Source: Pedobacter nutrimenti
GTDB lineage: Bacteria > Bacteroidota > Bacteroidia > Sphingobacteriales > Sphingobacteriaceae
Assembly: GCF_003208655.1 (NCBI RefSeq)
Contig: NZ_QKLU01000002.1
Span: 718,640-782,639 of the forward strand
Length of the DNA: 64,000 bases
Direction: 5' to 3'
The notes under the pieces were generated by a model, which had not been told where the DNA came from, did not search any database, and saw only the letters and a list, made by a program, of their open reading frames with translations. The position numbers and the translations under genes were made by a program. Of this stretch, positions 34,960 to 43,858 are shown piece by piece; the first letter of the stretch is position 1; the number at the start of each line of letters is the position of its first letter.

Positions 34960-36033
34960 ATGGTAAAGGTAAGGTATAAAAAATTGGCAAGTGGAAAGTA
35001 TAGTGCATATTTAGATATTTATTCAAGTAACAGTGAGGATGGGCAACGAAATTATGAGTTCCTTAAAATCTATGTCTCAAAGGATTATTCTGATCCCAAA
35101 ACAAGGATTGTAGAAGCTGACAAAGATAATATGAAGGTCATTAATGCCATCAGGAATACCAGGGAGACTGACACAAATTTTTCGGAGAATGGGTATACTA
35201 AGCCTGGTAAAATCGACTATAACCTTGTTAATTATTTCCGTCAATGTTTAAAGGCTAAATATAATTACAGACTTGAATGTCTTACCATTCAGCTCGAAAA
35301 ATATTATGGAAGTAAAGTGGTTTATTTTCAAGATGTGGATGGTGAGTTATTGGATACTTTTCAAACTCATCTTCTTAACAATGTTACTCAGAACACCGCA
35401 AACTCTTACATGTGCACTTTTCGCCAGTACTTTAATAAGTTGATTACTAAAGGGATTCTTAAAGTATCACCATTTTGGACTTTCAAAGTAGTAGAAGAAG
35501 CGGAAGTTGAAAAAACAACCTTAACGATGGAAGAAGTAAGAGCACTCGCCCAATACACGCCTAAAAGAGGTAATCCTCAAATAAAGGAGGCATTTTTGTT
35601 TTCCTGCTTTACCGGATTGAGGTTGTCCGACGTGAAGAAATTTACCTATGATGAAATTGTTGGAGATGAAATCGTTTTTCGTCCTGCTAAGACATCAAAG
35701 AAAATTGTTCGAGTTCCATTAATTGATGATGCTAAAGCAATTATTGCCAGTCTGCCCAAACATCCAAAGAATTCAAAGGTTTTTTGGAATTTGCCATCTG
35801 GTCAAGTAATCAATACTTATTTGAAATTTTTTGGCTTGGGAGCTGGGATACAAAAGAATCTGCATTTTCATGCTGCCAGACACACATTTGCCACAATTGG
35901 TTTAACTTATGGCATCGATATATATACAATGAAGGAGTTGCTGGGGCACAGTAAAATTGAGATGACTCAGATATATGCAAAAATTGTAGATAAGAAAAAG
36001 GCAATGGAGATGGCTAAATTCCCAAAACTCTGA
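34960..36033 (+). CDS. Tyrosine-type site-specific integrase
   Basis: A 357-residue recombinase with an N-terminal SAM-like/core-binding half (about 85-180) and a C-terminal catalytic domain (about 185-350). The catalytic residues are visible: Arg221 (FTGLRLSD), His304-Ala-Ala-Arg307, His330 (LLGHS) and nucleophile Tyr339 (MTQIYAK). It belongs to the Bacteroidota ICE/IME integrase type. It is the first gene of the mobile element; no tRNA is seen next to it, so the target is probably the hemW-side intergenic region. The start is the ATG that follows the repeat zone. Confidence 0.92.
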   Translation: MVKVRYKKLASGKYSAYLDIYSSNSEDGQRNYEFLKIYVSKDYSDPKTRIVEADKDNMKVINAIRNTRETDTNFSENGYTKPGKIDYNLVNYFRQCLKAKYNYRLECLTIQLEKYYGSKVVYFQDVDGELLDTFQTHLLNNVTQNTANSYMCTFRQYFNKLITKGILKVSPFWTFKVVEEAEVEKTTLTMEEVRALAQYTPKRGNPQIKEAFLFSCFTGLRLSDVKKFTYDEIVGDEIVFRPAKTSKKIVRVPLIDDAKAIIASLPKHPKNSKVFWNLPSGQVINTYLKFFGLGAGIQKNLHFHAARHTFATIGLTYGIDIYTMKELLGHSKIEMTQIYAKIVDKKKAMEMAKFPKL

Positions 36034-36034
36034 T

Positions 36035-36970
36035 ATGAAAAAAATATTCTTTGAAATTGGCCTTGTAATTATTTTATCGTTACTATATCTGCTTTTTCCA
36101 ACGATACGAATAGCATTGATAGTCGCATTTAGTTGCTTGGCTATTTGGATTGTGCCAGTTCAATTGTTTCTCTCAATAAACTTGCAGAACTGGTTGAATG
36201 AATTAGGCGGACGCTTTCATAGACTTACTCCAGATGATCGATTAGCGCAAATAAGAGCTACTTTTAAAGGTCTGGATTTCATAGATGCTAGTAAACTGCG
36301 TAGATTTTATATCCATGTTAGCATGTTTCATTATGTACTGATGATCCTCTTTGCCCTTGGCTTTTTAATGATGGCAATATTTTTTTTATTTCTAGGGGTT
36401 ATATTCCCAGATCAGAGCATGGCCCCAATCAGTCTGGTTGGATTTGTTATTACTGGTATTGTAGGCTACATTTTAGTAAACAATCTATTTCCAACAAGTG
36501 CCAAGAAGAATATTGATGCTGTTTTGTTTCTGTTTTGGAGTAAAGATTGGCGTAAGAAGCTGTTTGGTGGCGCCGAAGACGACGAAACTTTCAATCGCAT
36601 ACCTCGTAATTTCTTTAGCTATTGGTGCGTAGGAAAAACACGAGAAGAAAAAGAGATAAATTTTAGGACATTTATTAATGACTTAAACACTGCTAGTACA
36701 AATGGTCAGTTGTTTGCTATTAGAGATGATGGTAAAATCCTAATTAACGAGATCGCATACGCAGGATCATTTAACAAATCTTTTTCGGGCTTCTTGAAGT
36801 ATTGCATTGAGGAAAGAAAAGTGCTTTCTAGCGATATTCTCCATAACAAGAAAAGACATTTACTGAGGGAAGTTTTTGCACTGGATAACTCAAAATCTTT
36901 GATCTTCCTAGAAGATAGCCGTATGAAGGCCGTCAGTGATGACTATGTAAAGGTCTATAGAGTGAAATAA
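36035..36970 (+). CDS. Hypothetical membrane protein of the mobile element
   Basis: A 311-residue protein with four likely transmembrane segments (about 8-25, 28-48, 100-125, 130-150) and a soluble C-terminal half. I do not recognise a family. It begins one base after the integrase stop and probably shares its transcript. The C-terminal part has no recognised motif. Confidence 0.72.
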   Translation: MKKIFFEIGLVIILSLLYLLFPTIRIALIVAFSCLAIWIVPVQLFLSINLQNWLNELGGRFHRLTPDDRLAQIRATFKGLDFIDASKLRRFYIHVSMFHYVLMILFALGFLMMAIFFLFLGVIFPDQSMAPISLVGFVITGIVGYILVNNLFPTSAKKNIDAVLFLFWSKDWRKKLFGGAEDDETFNRIPRNFFSYWCVGKTREEKEINFRTFINDLNTASTNGQLFAIRDDGKILINEIAYAGSFNKSFSGFLKYCIEERKVLSSDILHNKKRHLLREVFALDNSKSLIFLEDSRMKAVSDDYVKVYRVK

Positions 36971-37034
36971 AAATACCTAGTAAATCACTATTGTAAGTAA
37001 ATTAACATAGAACCTTTTATTAGATCATTCGATA

Positions 37035-37050
37035 ACGAACAACCGTTCGT
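37035..37050. repeat. Inverted repeat upstream of HTH gene
   Basis: ACGAAC (37035-37040) and GTTCGT (37045-37050) pair around AACC. The position, about 55 bp before the HTH gene, suits an operator. No T-tract follows. Confidence 0.35.
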
Positions 37051-37103
37051 ATAGGTTTATTTTCTTCTATTTTTTTGCTTCCGTTAATCAAAACGGAGGT
37101 AAA

Positions 37104-37457
37104 ATGAATATCAATGAAAACACCAGGCTAATAGATTTGAAAGTGTCCGATCTATTAATCATTCTTAAAGAAACAAATCCACCCATAGAGGATAAGGCGC
37201 CTACTGTAGCGTTCCCTGGAGATGATGAGATCGGCGGGTATGAAATCGCAGAAAAGGTGACGGGTTACGCTCGGCAGACCCTCTATCAGCTTAAGTCAGA
37301 AGGTAAAATTCCTTACATCGGATTGCCCAATGGTGGAATCCGGTTCTCAAAAAAGGCAATTTTGGAATGGCTTTTATCTCATAAAAAGTTGAGTGATGCT
37401 GAAGTTGCAGCCAAAGCAGAAAATTTTATTCTCAAACGCAAACTGCGTAGAAAATAA
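37104..37457 (+). CDS. Excisionase-like helix-turn-helix DNA-binding protein
   Basis: A 117-residue protein with a MerR/excisionase-type HTH near the middle: GGYEIAEKVTGYARQTLYQL and GKIPYIGLPNGGIRFSKKAIL. Such proteins in Bacteroidota elements control excision or early gene expression. A clear GGAGGT precedes the ATG. The stop TAA overlaps the ATG of the helicase gene, so the two are translationally coupled. Confidence 0.85.
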   Translation: MNINENTRLIDLKVSDLLIILKETNPPIEDKAPTVAFPGDDEIGGYEIAEKVTGYARQTLYQLKSEGKIPYIGLPNGGIRFSKKAILEWLLSHKKLSDAEVAAKAENFILKRKLRRK

Positions 37458-38662
37458 TGGGGGGTAGCATGGAACAGACACACCCTTACATCCGCATCGG
37501 CACTGCTTATTACAAAACTGTCAGGAAGCCTTTGGCATCAGGAGATGCAATGGTTATGCTGATATCCTGGTCAGCAGAATGCATTAAACAGGATCATGGG
37601 AAAAGCTACTTGTCCGAAATAGAAAAGTATGATGGCTTCTGCTTTGTTCCCAGTCATTTAAACTATCAGAGAATAGTAGAGAATTTCTATAACCGTTATT
37701 ATCCTTTTAAGCACAAGCCTAAAGAAGGTAAGCCTGTCCACAGTCTTGACTATCTCCAGCATATATTCGGTGAGCAGCTGGAGCTTGGCCTAGATTATTT
37801 AAAGCTACTGCTGGAACGACCAATGCAACGGCTCCCGATCCTTTGCCTAGTCAGTACTGAGCGCAATACCGGAAAGACAACATTCCTAAACTGGCTTAAG
37901 GCCATTTTTGGAGACAACATGACCATTAATACCAACGAGGATTTTCGTTCCAATTTCAATGCGGAATGGACGCAGAAATTATTAATTGGTGTCGATGAAA
38001 CATTTTTAGAACGACGGGAGGACTCAGAAAGGCTTAAAAACCTGAGTACAGCTACATTCTACAAAACTGAAGCAAAAGGAATGGATCGGCAGGAGACTGA
38101 ATTTTTTGGCAAGTTCATCCTTTGCAGCAACAACGAAGACAACTTCTTGATCATTGACCCAGGTGAAACAAGGTATTGGATCAGAAAAGTTCCGGTGCTT
38201 GTGGCTGATAATCCGCATTTGCTCGCAAAGTTGAAAGAAGAAATTCCAATGCTGGTATATTATCTGACAAAACGGAAGATGATCACCTCCAACCAGACCA
38301 GGATGTGGTTTAGCCCGGAACAGATCTTCACTCCAGCTCTGAAAAAAGTAATTCGTCAGAACAGGGTGAAACTGGAGGTGGAGCTTGCTGGAGTGCTGCT
38401 ATCGATAGTAGACGATCAGGAATTGAAGGAGATCCGCTTTTGCATCGGAGATGCACAAGGATGGCTTACCCGCAGGGGCATCCGAAGCCCCGATACTACC
38501 TCGATCAGAAGAGTACTGCAAAACGTGTGGAATTTAAAGCCAGCATCCAATTCCTTTATGCAATACAAATTTTCTACCGAAGGAAATTTATATGAACAGG
38601 CGAGTAAAGGCAGATTTTATACACTGGATATGGAAACGATTTTAAAACTAAATGATTATTGA
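37457..38662 (+). CDS. Primase-helicase family ATPase (DUF5906/VirE-like)
   Basis: A 401-residue protein. Walker A is STERNTGKTTFLNWL (about 133-147), Walker B region LLIGVDETFL, and a later sensor-like segment KFILCSNNEDNFL. Elements of this type in Bacteroidota encode it just before a CHC2 primase, and together they support replication of the excised element. The ATG at 37457 overlaps the previous stop; an internal ATG at 37469 is an alternative. The following spacer contains repeated TGATGA motifs. Confidence 0.85.
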   Translation: MGGSMEQTHPYIRIGTAYYKTVRKPLASGDAMVMLISWSAECIKQDHGKSYLSEIEKYDGFCFVPSHLNYQRIVENFYNRYYPFKHKPKEGKPVHSLDYLQHIFGEQLELGLDYLKLLLERPMQRLPILCLVSTERNTGKTTFLNWLKAIFGDNMTINTNEDFRSNFNAEWTQKLLIGVDETFLERREDSERLKNLSTATFYKTEAKGMDRQETEFFGKFILCSNNEDNFLIIDPGETRYWIRKVPVLVADNPHLLAKLKEEIPMLVYYLTKRKMITSNQTRMWFSPEQIFTPALKKVIRQNRVKLEVELAGVLLSIVDDQELKEIRFCIGDAQGWLTRRGIRSPDTTSIRRVLQNVWNLKPASNSFMQYKFSTEGNLYEQASKGRFYTLDMETILKLNDY

Positions 38663-38861
38663 TGATTTGATGATAAGTAATATAATTAATTGATTATAAA
38701 TAAAATAACTGTCATCAAAACTTCATCATCACTTCATCAAAAAAGATGCTGATGAAGAATAACTGAGGAAACAAAAAATGATGATGCGTTTGATGAACAT
38801 TTGATGACGCTACAATAAACTGTAATACAGTATATTAGTGGTGCTGTTCATCAAATCATCA
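38660..38861. repeat. Iteron-like TGATGA/TCATCA repeat cluster between helicase and primase
   Basis: TGATGATTTGATGA (38660-38673) has its exact reverse complement at 38848-38861. Between them many TCATCA, TGATGA and TTGATGA copies occur on both strands, and CTGTAATACAG (38820-38830) is a near palindrome. Such repeats beside replication genes are typical of replication origins of small elements. Function is inferred. Confidence 0.5.
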
Positions 38862-38896
38862 TAAAAATAGAGTTCAAGCCCTATAAAGAAATTAGT

Positions 38897-39778
38897 ATGA
38901 GCAATTTAACATGTGAACAAGCAAGGTTAATTCCAATAGTAGAATACCTGAATAACCTGGGTTTCAAAGCCCAAAACACAAGAGGCCACAATCATTGGTA
39001 TATCTCTCCATTTAGAGATGAAAAACATGCATCCTTTAAAGTAAATAGCCTTCGGAATATATGGTATGATTTCGGTGAAGGATGTGGTGGAAACATCATT
39101 GATCTTGGTACCCGTTTACATCAATGCAGCGTTGCCGACCTATTACAAATGCTTGCCGGATCAACATATACTCCGGTAATGATTCCAGTCGATAGAGCCG
39201 CCATTGAAAAACAAGAAGAGGAAAGTAAGGTCAAAATTATTAGCACCTCTGATCTGGCGGATCATAGGTTACTTGCCTACCTGAAGAGTCGAGGGATTAA
39301 CCTGGCAATTGCCAAACAGTATTGCAAGCAAGCTGACTTTACTATATATCAAAAAAAGTATTTAGCTGTTGCCTTTGCCAATAGATCAGGCGGGTACGAA
39401 CTCCGCAGTTCAGGGATTAAGGTAAGTTCATCCCCAAAGGATTTTACGCTGATCGATAACGGATCAAAGAACTTAAAATCAACGGAAGGGTATACAGATT
39501 TTTTGTCGCTGTTGACTATGCACCCTAAAGACCATACCGATTTTAATTATTTGATTTTAAATTCGGTAAACATGCTCTCCCGGACATTTGAAATTATGGG
39601 AGAACATAAAAATATCTTCACCTATTATGACCAAAATAAAGCCGGAAGAAAAGCAACGGATCTGGTCATGAATACCTTTAAGAATGCCGTTGACGCATCC
39701 GTCTTTTATCCCAAGCATGAGGACGTTAACGACTATTGGGTTGCCCAACTCAGTCGAGGGAAGCCCACGTCGTTTTGA
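38897..39778 (+). CDS. CHC2-type primase with Toprim domain
   Basis: A 293-residue protein with the N-terminal CHC2-like DNA-primase zinc region typical of Bacteroidota elements (SPFRDEKHASFKV ... WYDFGEGCGGNIIDLG, about 37-73) and a Toprim region with TEGYTDFLSLL and YYDQNKAGRKA (DxN motif). The product likely makes RNA primers for replication after excision or transfer. It is on the plus strand after the iteron-like spacer. The C-terminus is short compared with full DnaG and lacks a helicase-binding domain. Confidence 0.87.
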   Translation: MSNLTCEQARLIPIVEYLNNLGFKAQNTRGHNHWYISPFRDEKHASFKVNSLRNIWYDFGEGCGGNIIDLGTRLHQCSVADLLQMLAGSTYTPVMIPVDRAAIEKQEEESKVKIISTSDLADHRLLAYLKSRGINLAIAKQYCKQADFTIYQKKYLAVAFANRSGGYELRSSGIKVSSSPKDFTLIDNGSKNLKSTEGYTDFLSLLTMHPKDHTDFNYLILNSVNMLSRTFEIMGEHKNIFTYYDQNKAGRKATDLVMNTFKNAVDASVFYPKHEDVNDYWVAQLSRGKPTSF

Positions 39779-39882
39779 TGTTATGCACGAATATTCAGAT
39801 ATAATATAAAGGTGAATCTCGATATACCGGGCCTGATACCAGAGGCTTTAATCCTATTTACAGTTCACACGAAGATAAGGTG

Positions 39883-39996
39883 AACCGCCAATCTGTTCGT
39901 ATCCTCACTATTGGCGGTTGGTAAGGAGCGAGTTAATGTTTTTGCTATACAAAAACTCCCCGGCACCCCAAAAAGGTGCTTCGGGGAACTCGCTCC
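39883..39996. other. Nested inverted-repeat zone upstream of mobC (candidate oriT)
   Basis: Perfect 10-bp pairs: AACCGCCAAT (39883-39892) with ATTGGCGGTT (39910-39919), and GGAGCGAGTT (39925-39934) with AACTCGCTCC (39987-39996). Inside the second lies CCCCG/CGGGG and GCACC/GGTGC. It ends 39 bp before the MobC start. Position and structure fit an origin of transfer, although the hairpins could also end primase transcripts. Confidence 0.55.
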
Positions 39997-40035
39997 CGGT
40001 GGTCGACATTTCAAACACTTTAATGAAGGAAATTA

Positions 40036-40413
40036 ATGACAGCAACACAATCTAATACCAAAGACAACAATAAGCGTCTGCCAGGCAGACCAAAAAAATT
40101 GATCAAAAAAAGTAATTTGCTGATGGTAAGGATGACTCCTACTGAACGCCTGTTTATAGAAAACAAATCTAAAGCTGCCGGAATGAAATCCAGCGAATGG
40201 TGTCGCAAAGCGGCGAAAAGTGCAAAGGTAGTTCCACGTTTTTCAACCGAGGAAGTTGGCTGGTTCAGGGATTTGTCAGGCTTGTCAAACAACCTCAATC
40301 AGCTGACACATCTAGCGCATGTTAATGGACTATTTAGCCTGGCTTTAAAGTGCCAGGCACTACTGGTTCAAATAGAAAGTTTGTTAACTAAAATAAGTAA
40401 TCATGATCGGTAA
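40036..40413 (+). CDS. mobC: Mobilization (relaxosome accessory) protein MobC-like
   Basis: A 125-residue basic protein with an N-terminal lysine-rich stretch, a ribbon-helix-helix-like LLMVRMTPTERLFIENKSKA segment (about 28-48), and the MobC signature LSGLSNNLNQLTHLAHVNG. MobC proteins help the relaxase open oriT. GAAGGA precedes the ATG. It overlaps the relaxase gene by 11 bp, so they are co-translated. Confidence 0.9.
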   Translation: MTATQSNTKDNNKRLPGRPKKLIKKSNLLMVRMTPTERLFIENKSKAAGMKSSEWCRKAAKSAKVVPRFSTEEVGWFRDLSGLSNNLNQLTHLAHVNGLFSLALKCQALLVQIESLLTKISNHDR

Positions 40414-41377
40414 ACCAATCACTGGAAAAAGCTTTGGTGGCTGCGTCCGGTATCTCCTGGATAAACCAGATGCGAAAATCCTTTCAGCAGAGGGGGTGAG
40501 GATTCAGGATGCAAAATCAATTACGCAGGATTTTAATTTGCAACGCAAGTTGCGGCCAGGTCTGGGAAAGGCTGTGGGGCACTTGGTACTCAGCTGGAGC
40601 AAAGAGGATTTGCCCAAGCTCAATGATGAGGTAATGGTCGCAAGAGCGCAGGAATACATGAAAAAAATGGGAATTGCGAATACACAATGTTTAATTGTAA
40701 GGCATCATGACAGGGAGCATCCACACTTGCACATCGTGTATAATCGGGTTGATAATTCCGGTCAGACAATTACTGATAAAAATGATTACCAACGCAATAT
40801 AAAAGCTTGTAAAGACATCACATTAAAGTATGGCTACCACCTTGGAGAAGGCAAAGAACTGGTCAACCGTCTCGCCTTGAAAGGAAAAGAAAGTCTGAAA
40901 TATGAACTCTATGATTCCATTAAAAGTGCATTGAAGCAGTCGATCAGCTGGAAAGGATTTGAAAGTAAGTTGAATGCGAAGGGAATAGCTGTAGCCTATA
41001 AATACCGTAGTGGAACCAATGAGGTGGAAGGTATTTCGTTTGAAAAGGGAGCCCTAAAAATGAAAGGTTCTTCAGTAGATCGTAGCTTCAGCTTTGCCCA
41101 ATTAGATAGACAACTGGACAGGAATTATCAGGTAAAACAGTACCAGGAAGCATTAGCAGCGAATAGGCCTTCTCTGGCTGATCAGTTGAGGGAAGCAATC
41201 CGAATTGACGTCCAAGCGGAACATCAGCACAGCCATGACCGAGGGGAAAGTTTATTGGATATTTTGTTTCGCAGTGAATTTATTCCAGCGCAATCAGATC
41301 CCATTGGTGATGCAGACAAACGCCGTAGAAAAAGGAAGAAACATGAGGCCGAACAATCCCAAGGCGTAACCAGATAA
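40403..41377 (+). CDS. mobA: MobP/MobA-type relaxase
   Basis: A 324-residue relaxase/mobilization nuclease. Motif I is near Tyr17 in GGCVRYLLD, motif II contains His60 (GHLVLSWS) and the three-histidine metal site is HHDREHPHLH (101-110), matching HxDxxHxHxH. It nicks oriT and pilots the strand to a recipient. No coupling ATPase or type IV secretion genes are seen in the window, so transfer would need a helper element. The C-terminus is arginine and lysine rich. Confidence 0.92.
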   Translation: MIGKPITGKSFGGCVRYLLDKPDAKILSAEGVRIQDAKSITQDFNLQRKLRPGLGKAVGHLVLSWSKEDLPKLNDEVMVARAQEYMKKMGIANTQCLIVRHHDREHPHLHIVYNRVDNSGQTITDKNDYQRNIKACKDITLKYGYHLGEGKELVNRLALKGKESLKYELYDSIKSALKQSISWKGFESKLNAKGIAVAYKYRSGTNEVEGISFEKGALKMKGSSVDRSFSFAQLDRQLDRNYQVKQYQEALAANRPSLADQLREAIRIDVQAEHQHSHDRGESLLDILFRSEFIPAQSDPIGDADKRRRKRKKHEAEQSQGVTR

Positions 41378-41408
41378 GTAAATATTTAATCCCAAAAACC
41401 CACCTAGT

Positions 41409-42005
41409 ATGAAAGAAATAGAAGAAAGAGTAAACATGTTAGAAGAATTATTTGAAGGATTTGTTGAAAGAGTAAAGGTCTTAGAAAATGTAGTGCCTGA
41501 ATATTTAGACACCTTTTTAAAACATTATAACAAGTCCATGACTGATATCTATGGACAGATTGAAAAATCAAATAACAGATATGATCACTCTAAAATTCAA
41601 CAAAACATCGATGAGGTCAAGCAAATTCTGGCTTCAACTCCGAAAGTTATAACAATAAGAAACTCCCATCATTTCGGGGCATGGTCGAAAAATCTGATCA
41701 TCGGTGTAGTGGTTTGCATTTTATTGACCACAAGTTCGGTTGGAACAGCCTTATACCTGAACCACCGTAACAATAGGCTCAATGATGAAGCCTATAATTT
41801 CTGGCTCATCAGGGCGCTATATCCTGAAGCGGCCAAAACCATACTCACCAAGCTAGAGGAAGATCCAAACGCTCTGGTGGAAATGGCGAAAAAGGAGATG
41901 GCCAAACAGAATGCCATTATAGCAGCGCAGGCACAGGCTGAGCAGGCAGAAAAACAGCAGCAAGCGGCGAAAGAAAATTTGAAAAAAGCCAAGTCAGACC
42001 AGTAA
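41409..42005 (+). CDS. Mobilization-region membrane/coiled-coil protein, unknown
   Basis: A 198-residue protein with an N-terminal coiled coil (about 1-80), a single transmembrane helix (about 98-118, IIGVVVCILLTTSSVGTALY) and a C-terminal glutamine and alanine-rich coiled coil (about 165-198). It follows the relaxase by 31 bp, in the position where Bacteroidota elements often carry a MobB-like membrane protein. I infer a role in mobilization only from this position. Confidence 0.72.
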   Translation: MKEIEERVNMLEELFEGFVERVKVLENVVPEYLDTFLKHYNKSMTDIYGQIEKSNNRYDHSKIQQNIDEVKQILASTPKVITIRNSHHFGAWSKNLIIGVVVCILLTTSSVGTALYLNHRNNRLNDEAYNFWLIRALYPEAAKTILTKLEEDPNALVEMAKKEMAKQNAIIAAQAQAEQAEKQQQAAKENLKKAKSDQ

Positions 42006-42042
42006 TCATAACAATAGAGGGAGGCGATTTGATCAAATCCCT

Positions 42043-42681
42043 TTATGTTTTTTCTATGGATTGTAAATTTGGATTTATAACCATCCATTTCTTACCATCA
42101 TATTCGCACTTGAAAATCGCCGTATTTTCAACAGAAAGCTTGCTCATTTTGTCCCTGAAATAGCGCATACTTTGATTGTCTATATTCTCGTTGCTAGTCT
42201 GGATATATTGACATATCGCCCGGATTACATGACCATGCACAAATACCAGAATAAAATTTTCGTTCCGGTTTTGCAGTCGCTTAATTCCATTAATTACCCT
42301 GCCTTTAAAGTCAATAAATGACTCTGCGCCTGTTCCATGAACATAGGTTGCCTCGCTCTTATTCCAGTAATCTCTTACCCAGGGCTTGCGATCTTCTACA
42401 GTGGTGCCAATACATTGAGCTGGAGACAGAAAATCATATTCCTGGAACGGCCAAACTTCAATAGGCACATCTGGAAACTTAACCGTTGTTGGCTCGGCAG
42501 TTTGTTGAGTGCGAAGGTAGGGAGATACTACAATTAATTCAGGCCGCTTTTCTATAGTTTTAGCCAGGGCTTCTGCCTGTAATTCCCCCTTTGATGTTAG
42601 AGGTATAGTTCCCGGATCAGTAGTAGGCAAACCGGCATTAGCCAAACTTTCACCATGCCTTATAAACCAAACGTCTTTCAT
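42043..42681 (-). CDS. Histidine phosphatase family protein
   Basis: A 212-residue phosphoglycerate-mutase-like phosphatase with the catalytic FIRHGESLANAG (His9) near the start and the second histidine in FVHGHVIRAI. Family members dephosphorylate sugars, nucleotides or proteins. It is convergent with the MobB-like gene and divergent from a Crp/Fnr-type regulator. It seems a cargo gene of the element. Confidence 0.85.
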   Translation of the reverse strand: MKDVWFIRHGESLANAGLPTTDPGTIPLTSKGELQAEALAKTIEKRPELIVVSPYLRTQQTAEPTTVKFPDVPIEVWPFQEYDFLSPAQCIGTTVEDRKPWVRDYWNKSEATYVHGTGAESFIDFKGRVINGIKRLQNRNENFILVFVHGHVIRAICQYIQTSNENIDNQSMRYFRDKMSKLSVENTAIFKCEYDGKKWMVINPNLQSIEKT

Positions 42682-42706
42682 TAAATATTAAAAAGTTCAA
42701 ACCTCA

Positions 42707-42714
42707 CAAATATA
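42707..42714 (-). promoter_or_regulatory. Possible -7 element for the histidine phosphatase
   Basis: TATATTTG on the minus strand fits TAnnTTTG and lies 25 bp upstream of the phosphatase start. A -33 element is not clear. Confidence 0.35.
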
Positions 42715-42757
42715 CGTTACCATACATATATTCTCAGGGGGGACTTTTACAATTGTT

Positions 42758-42772
42758 ACATTGGGCCAATGT
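42758..42772. repeat. 15-bp palindrome between divergent phosphatase and regulator genes
   Basis: ACATTGG-G-CCAATGT is an exact inverted repeat with a one-base centre, in a spacer rich in TTGTTAC sequences. It may be an operator for the adjacent Crp/Fnr-type protein. Confidence 0.45.
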
Positions 42773-42968
42773 TAAATATTTGGTTGTTACAATATTTTCC
42801 TTAATATTTGCTTAACTGACAATTATTTAACAAGAAAACAAATTCAAACCCATATTAGGTATGATTAGATAAATCATTTTTTCATAAATACATCTACTCC
42901 ATTAATCCTCTCTCCTAGATTTTTTGCATGATCATGTAATAGATACTCTTAAATCTAAATATCCCCCT

Positions 42969-43595
42969 ATGAAAAATCATCCCACATTCAACAAAATATT
43001 GCCCATATCTGACGAAGCTTTTATTATCCTAATTGAAGAAATGAGGCATTTTCTTCAATTGAACGCTGGGTTTATTAGAAAACTCAAAACTGTACTTTAT
43101 GAGGTAAATTATAAGAAAGACCATAAACTTCTTATAAATAAAGAAAGGCAGGAAATAGTTTGGTTTTTGATCGATGGTGTCGTTAAAGAAACGAATGTTG
43201 ATACGCAGTCCGATAAGAAAACCACGGTATGGTTTTGGTTTGCAAAATCATTTATCTACGTCACTCCGGGTTTTTTTGACAGGGAGCCTTCTCAAAGCAT
43301 TGTCACTGCCGGGTGCAATTGTAGAGTAATATTTATTAGTTATGAGGATTGGAAAGCACTAAAAGACACTTTTGATACTACCGATACAGTAACGGAGAAG
43401 ATTAGGGGAGCATACAACGTTTTGAGACGGGAACATGCGAGTAATATTTCAACATTAAGCATAACGGAGCGCTATATTAAATATAAAGATAAATTGAACC
43501 TGCTATTCCCTCATTTCTCACTCAAAGACATTGCGGAATATATGGGTATGTCCGCAGATAGGCTGAGCGGGCTAAGGAAAACCCCAGGTCTTTAG
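42969..43595 (+). CDS. Crp/Fnr-type regulator-like protein
   Basis: A 208-residue protein resembling Bacteroidota Crp/Fnr regulators: an N-terminal cyclic-nucleotide-binding-like beta domain (about 25-130, including EIVWFLIDGVVKE and the VWFWFAKSFI turn) and a short C-terminal HTH-like end (LKDIAEYMGMSADRLSGLRK). The start is taken at ATG 42969, since the upstream in-frame codon is a TTG with no conserved sequence. Ligand residues are not recognisable, so cAMP binding is unlikely. Confidence 0.78.
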   Translation: MKNHPTFNKILPISDEAFIILIEEMRHFLQLNAGFIRKLKTVLYEVNYKKDHKLLINKERQEIVWFLIDGVVKETNVDTQSDKKTTVWFWFAKSFIYVTPGFFDREPSQSIVTAGCNCRVIFISYEDWKALKDTFDTTDTVTEKIRGAYNVLRREHASNISTLSITERYIKYKDKLNLLFPHFSLKDIAEYMGMSADRLSGLRKTPGL

Positions 43596-43658
43596 TCCAG
43601 GCACTCTTCAGGGCAATGGGCTTTCAGATTGATCAATTTAGTCTAAAATGATTGAATT

Positions 43659-43680
43659 TTCCGACCGTGGTCGGGTTTTC
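43659..43680 (+). terminator. Terminator after the Crp/Fnr-type gene
   Basis: CCGAC and GTCGG form a 5-bp stem around CGTG, followed by a TTTT tract. It lies about 65 bp after the stop codon. Confidence 0.55.
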
Positions 43681-43858
43681 TGTATTTAAAACTTCGGAAA
43701 TTTGTATTAACCAAGTACTGACGACCATGTTTTATTTCCAATACAATATTTCCCTTATACTATACAATACTAATAGCGGAAGGATAATGAGGGGTGGTGA
43801 AATCCAACAAATGTCGGTATTAAGAACTATAAGTTTTCTCTGTTAACCTCTTACTTTT

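Noticed and set aside
38660..38861. CRISPR-like array of short repeats
   Set aside because: Units are only 6-14 bp, occur in both orientations and lack regular spacers.
43652..43846. Short frame between the Crp/Fnr-type and AraC-type genes
   Set aside because: It spans a terminator-like hairpin, has no known motif and is not preceded by a plausible start context.
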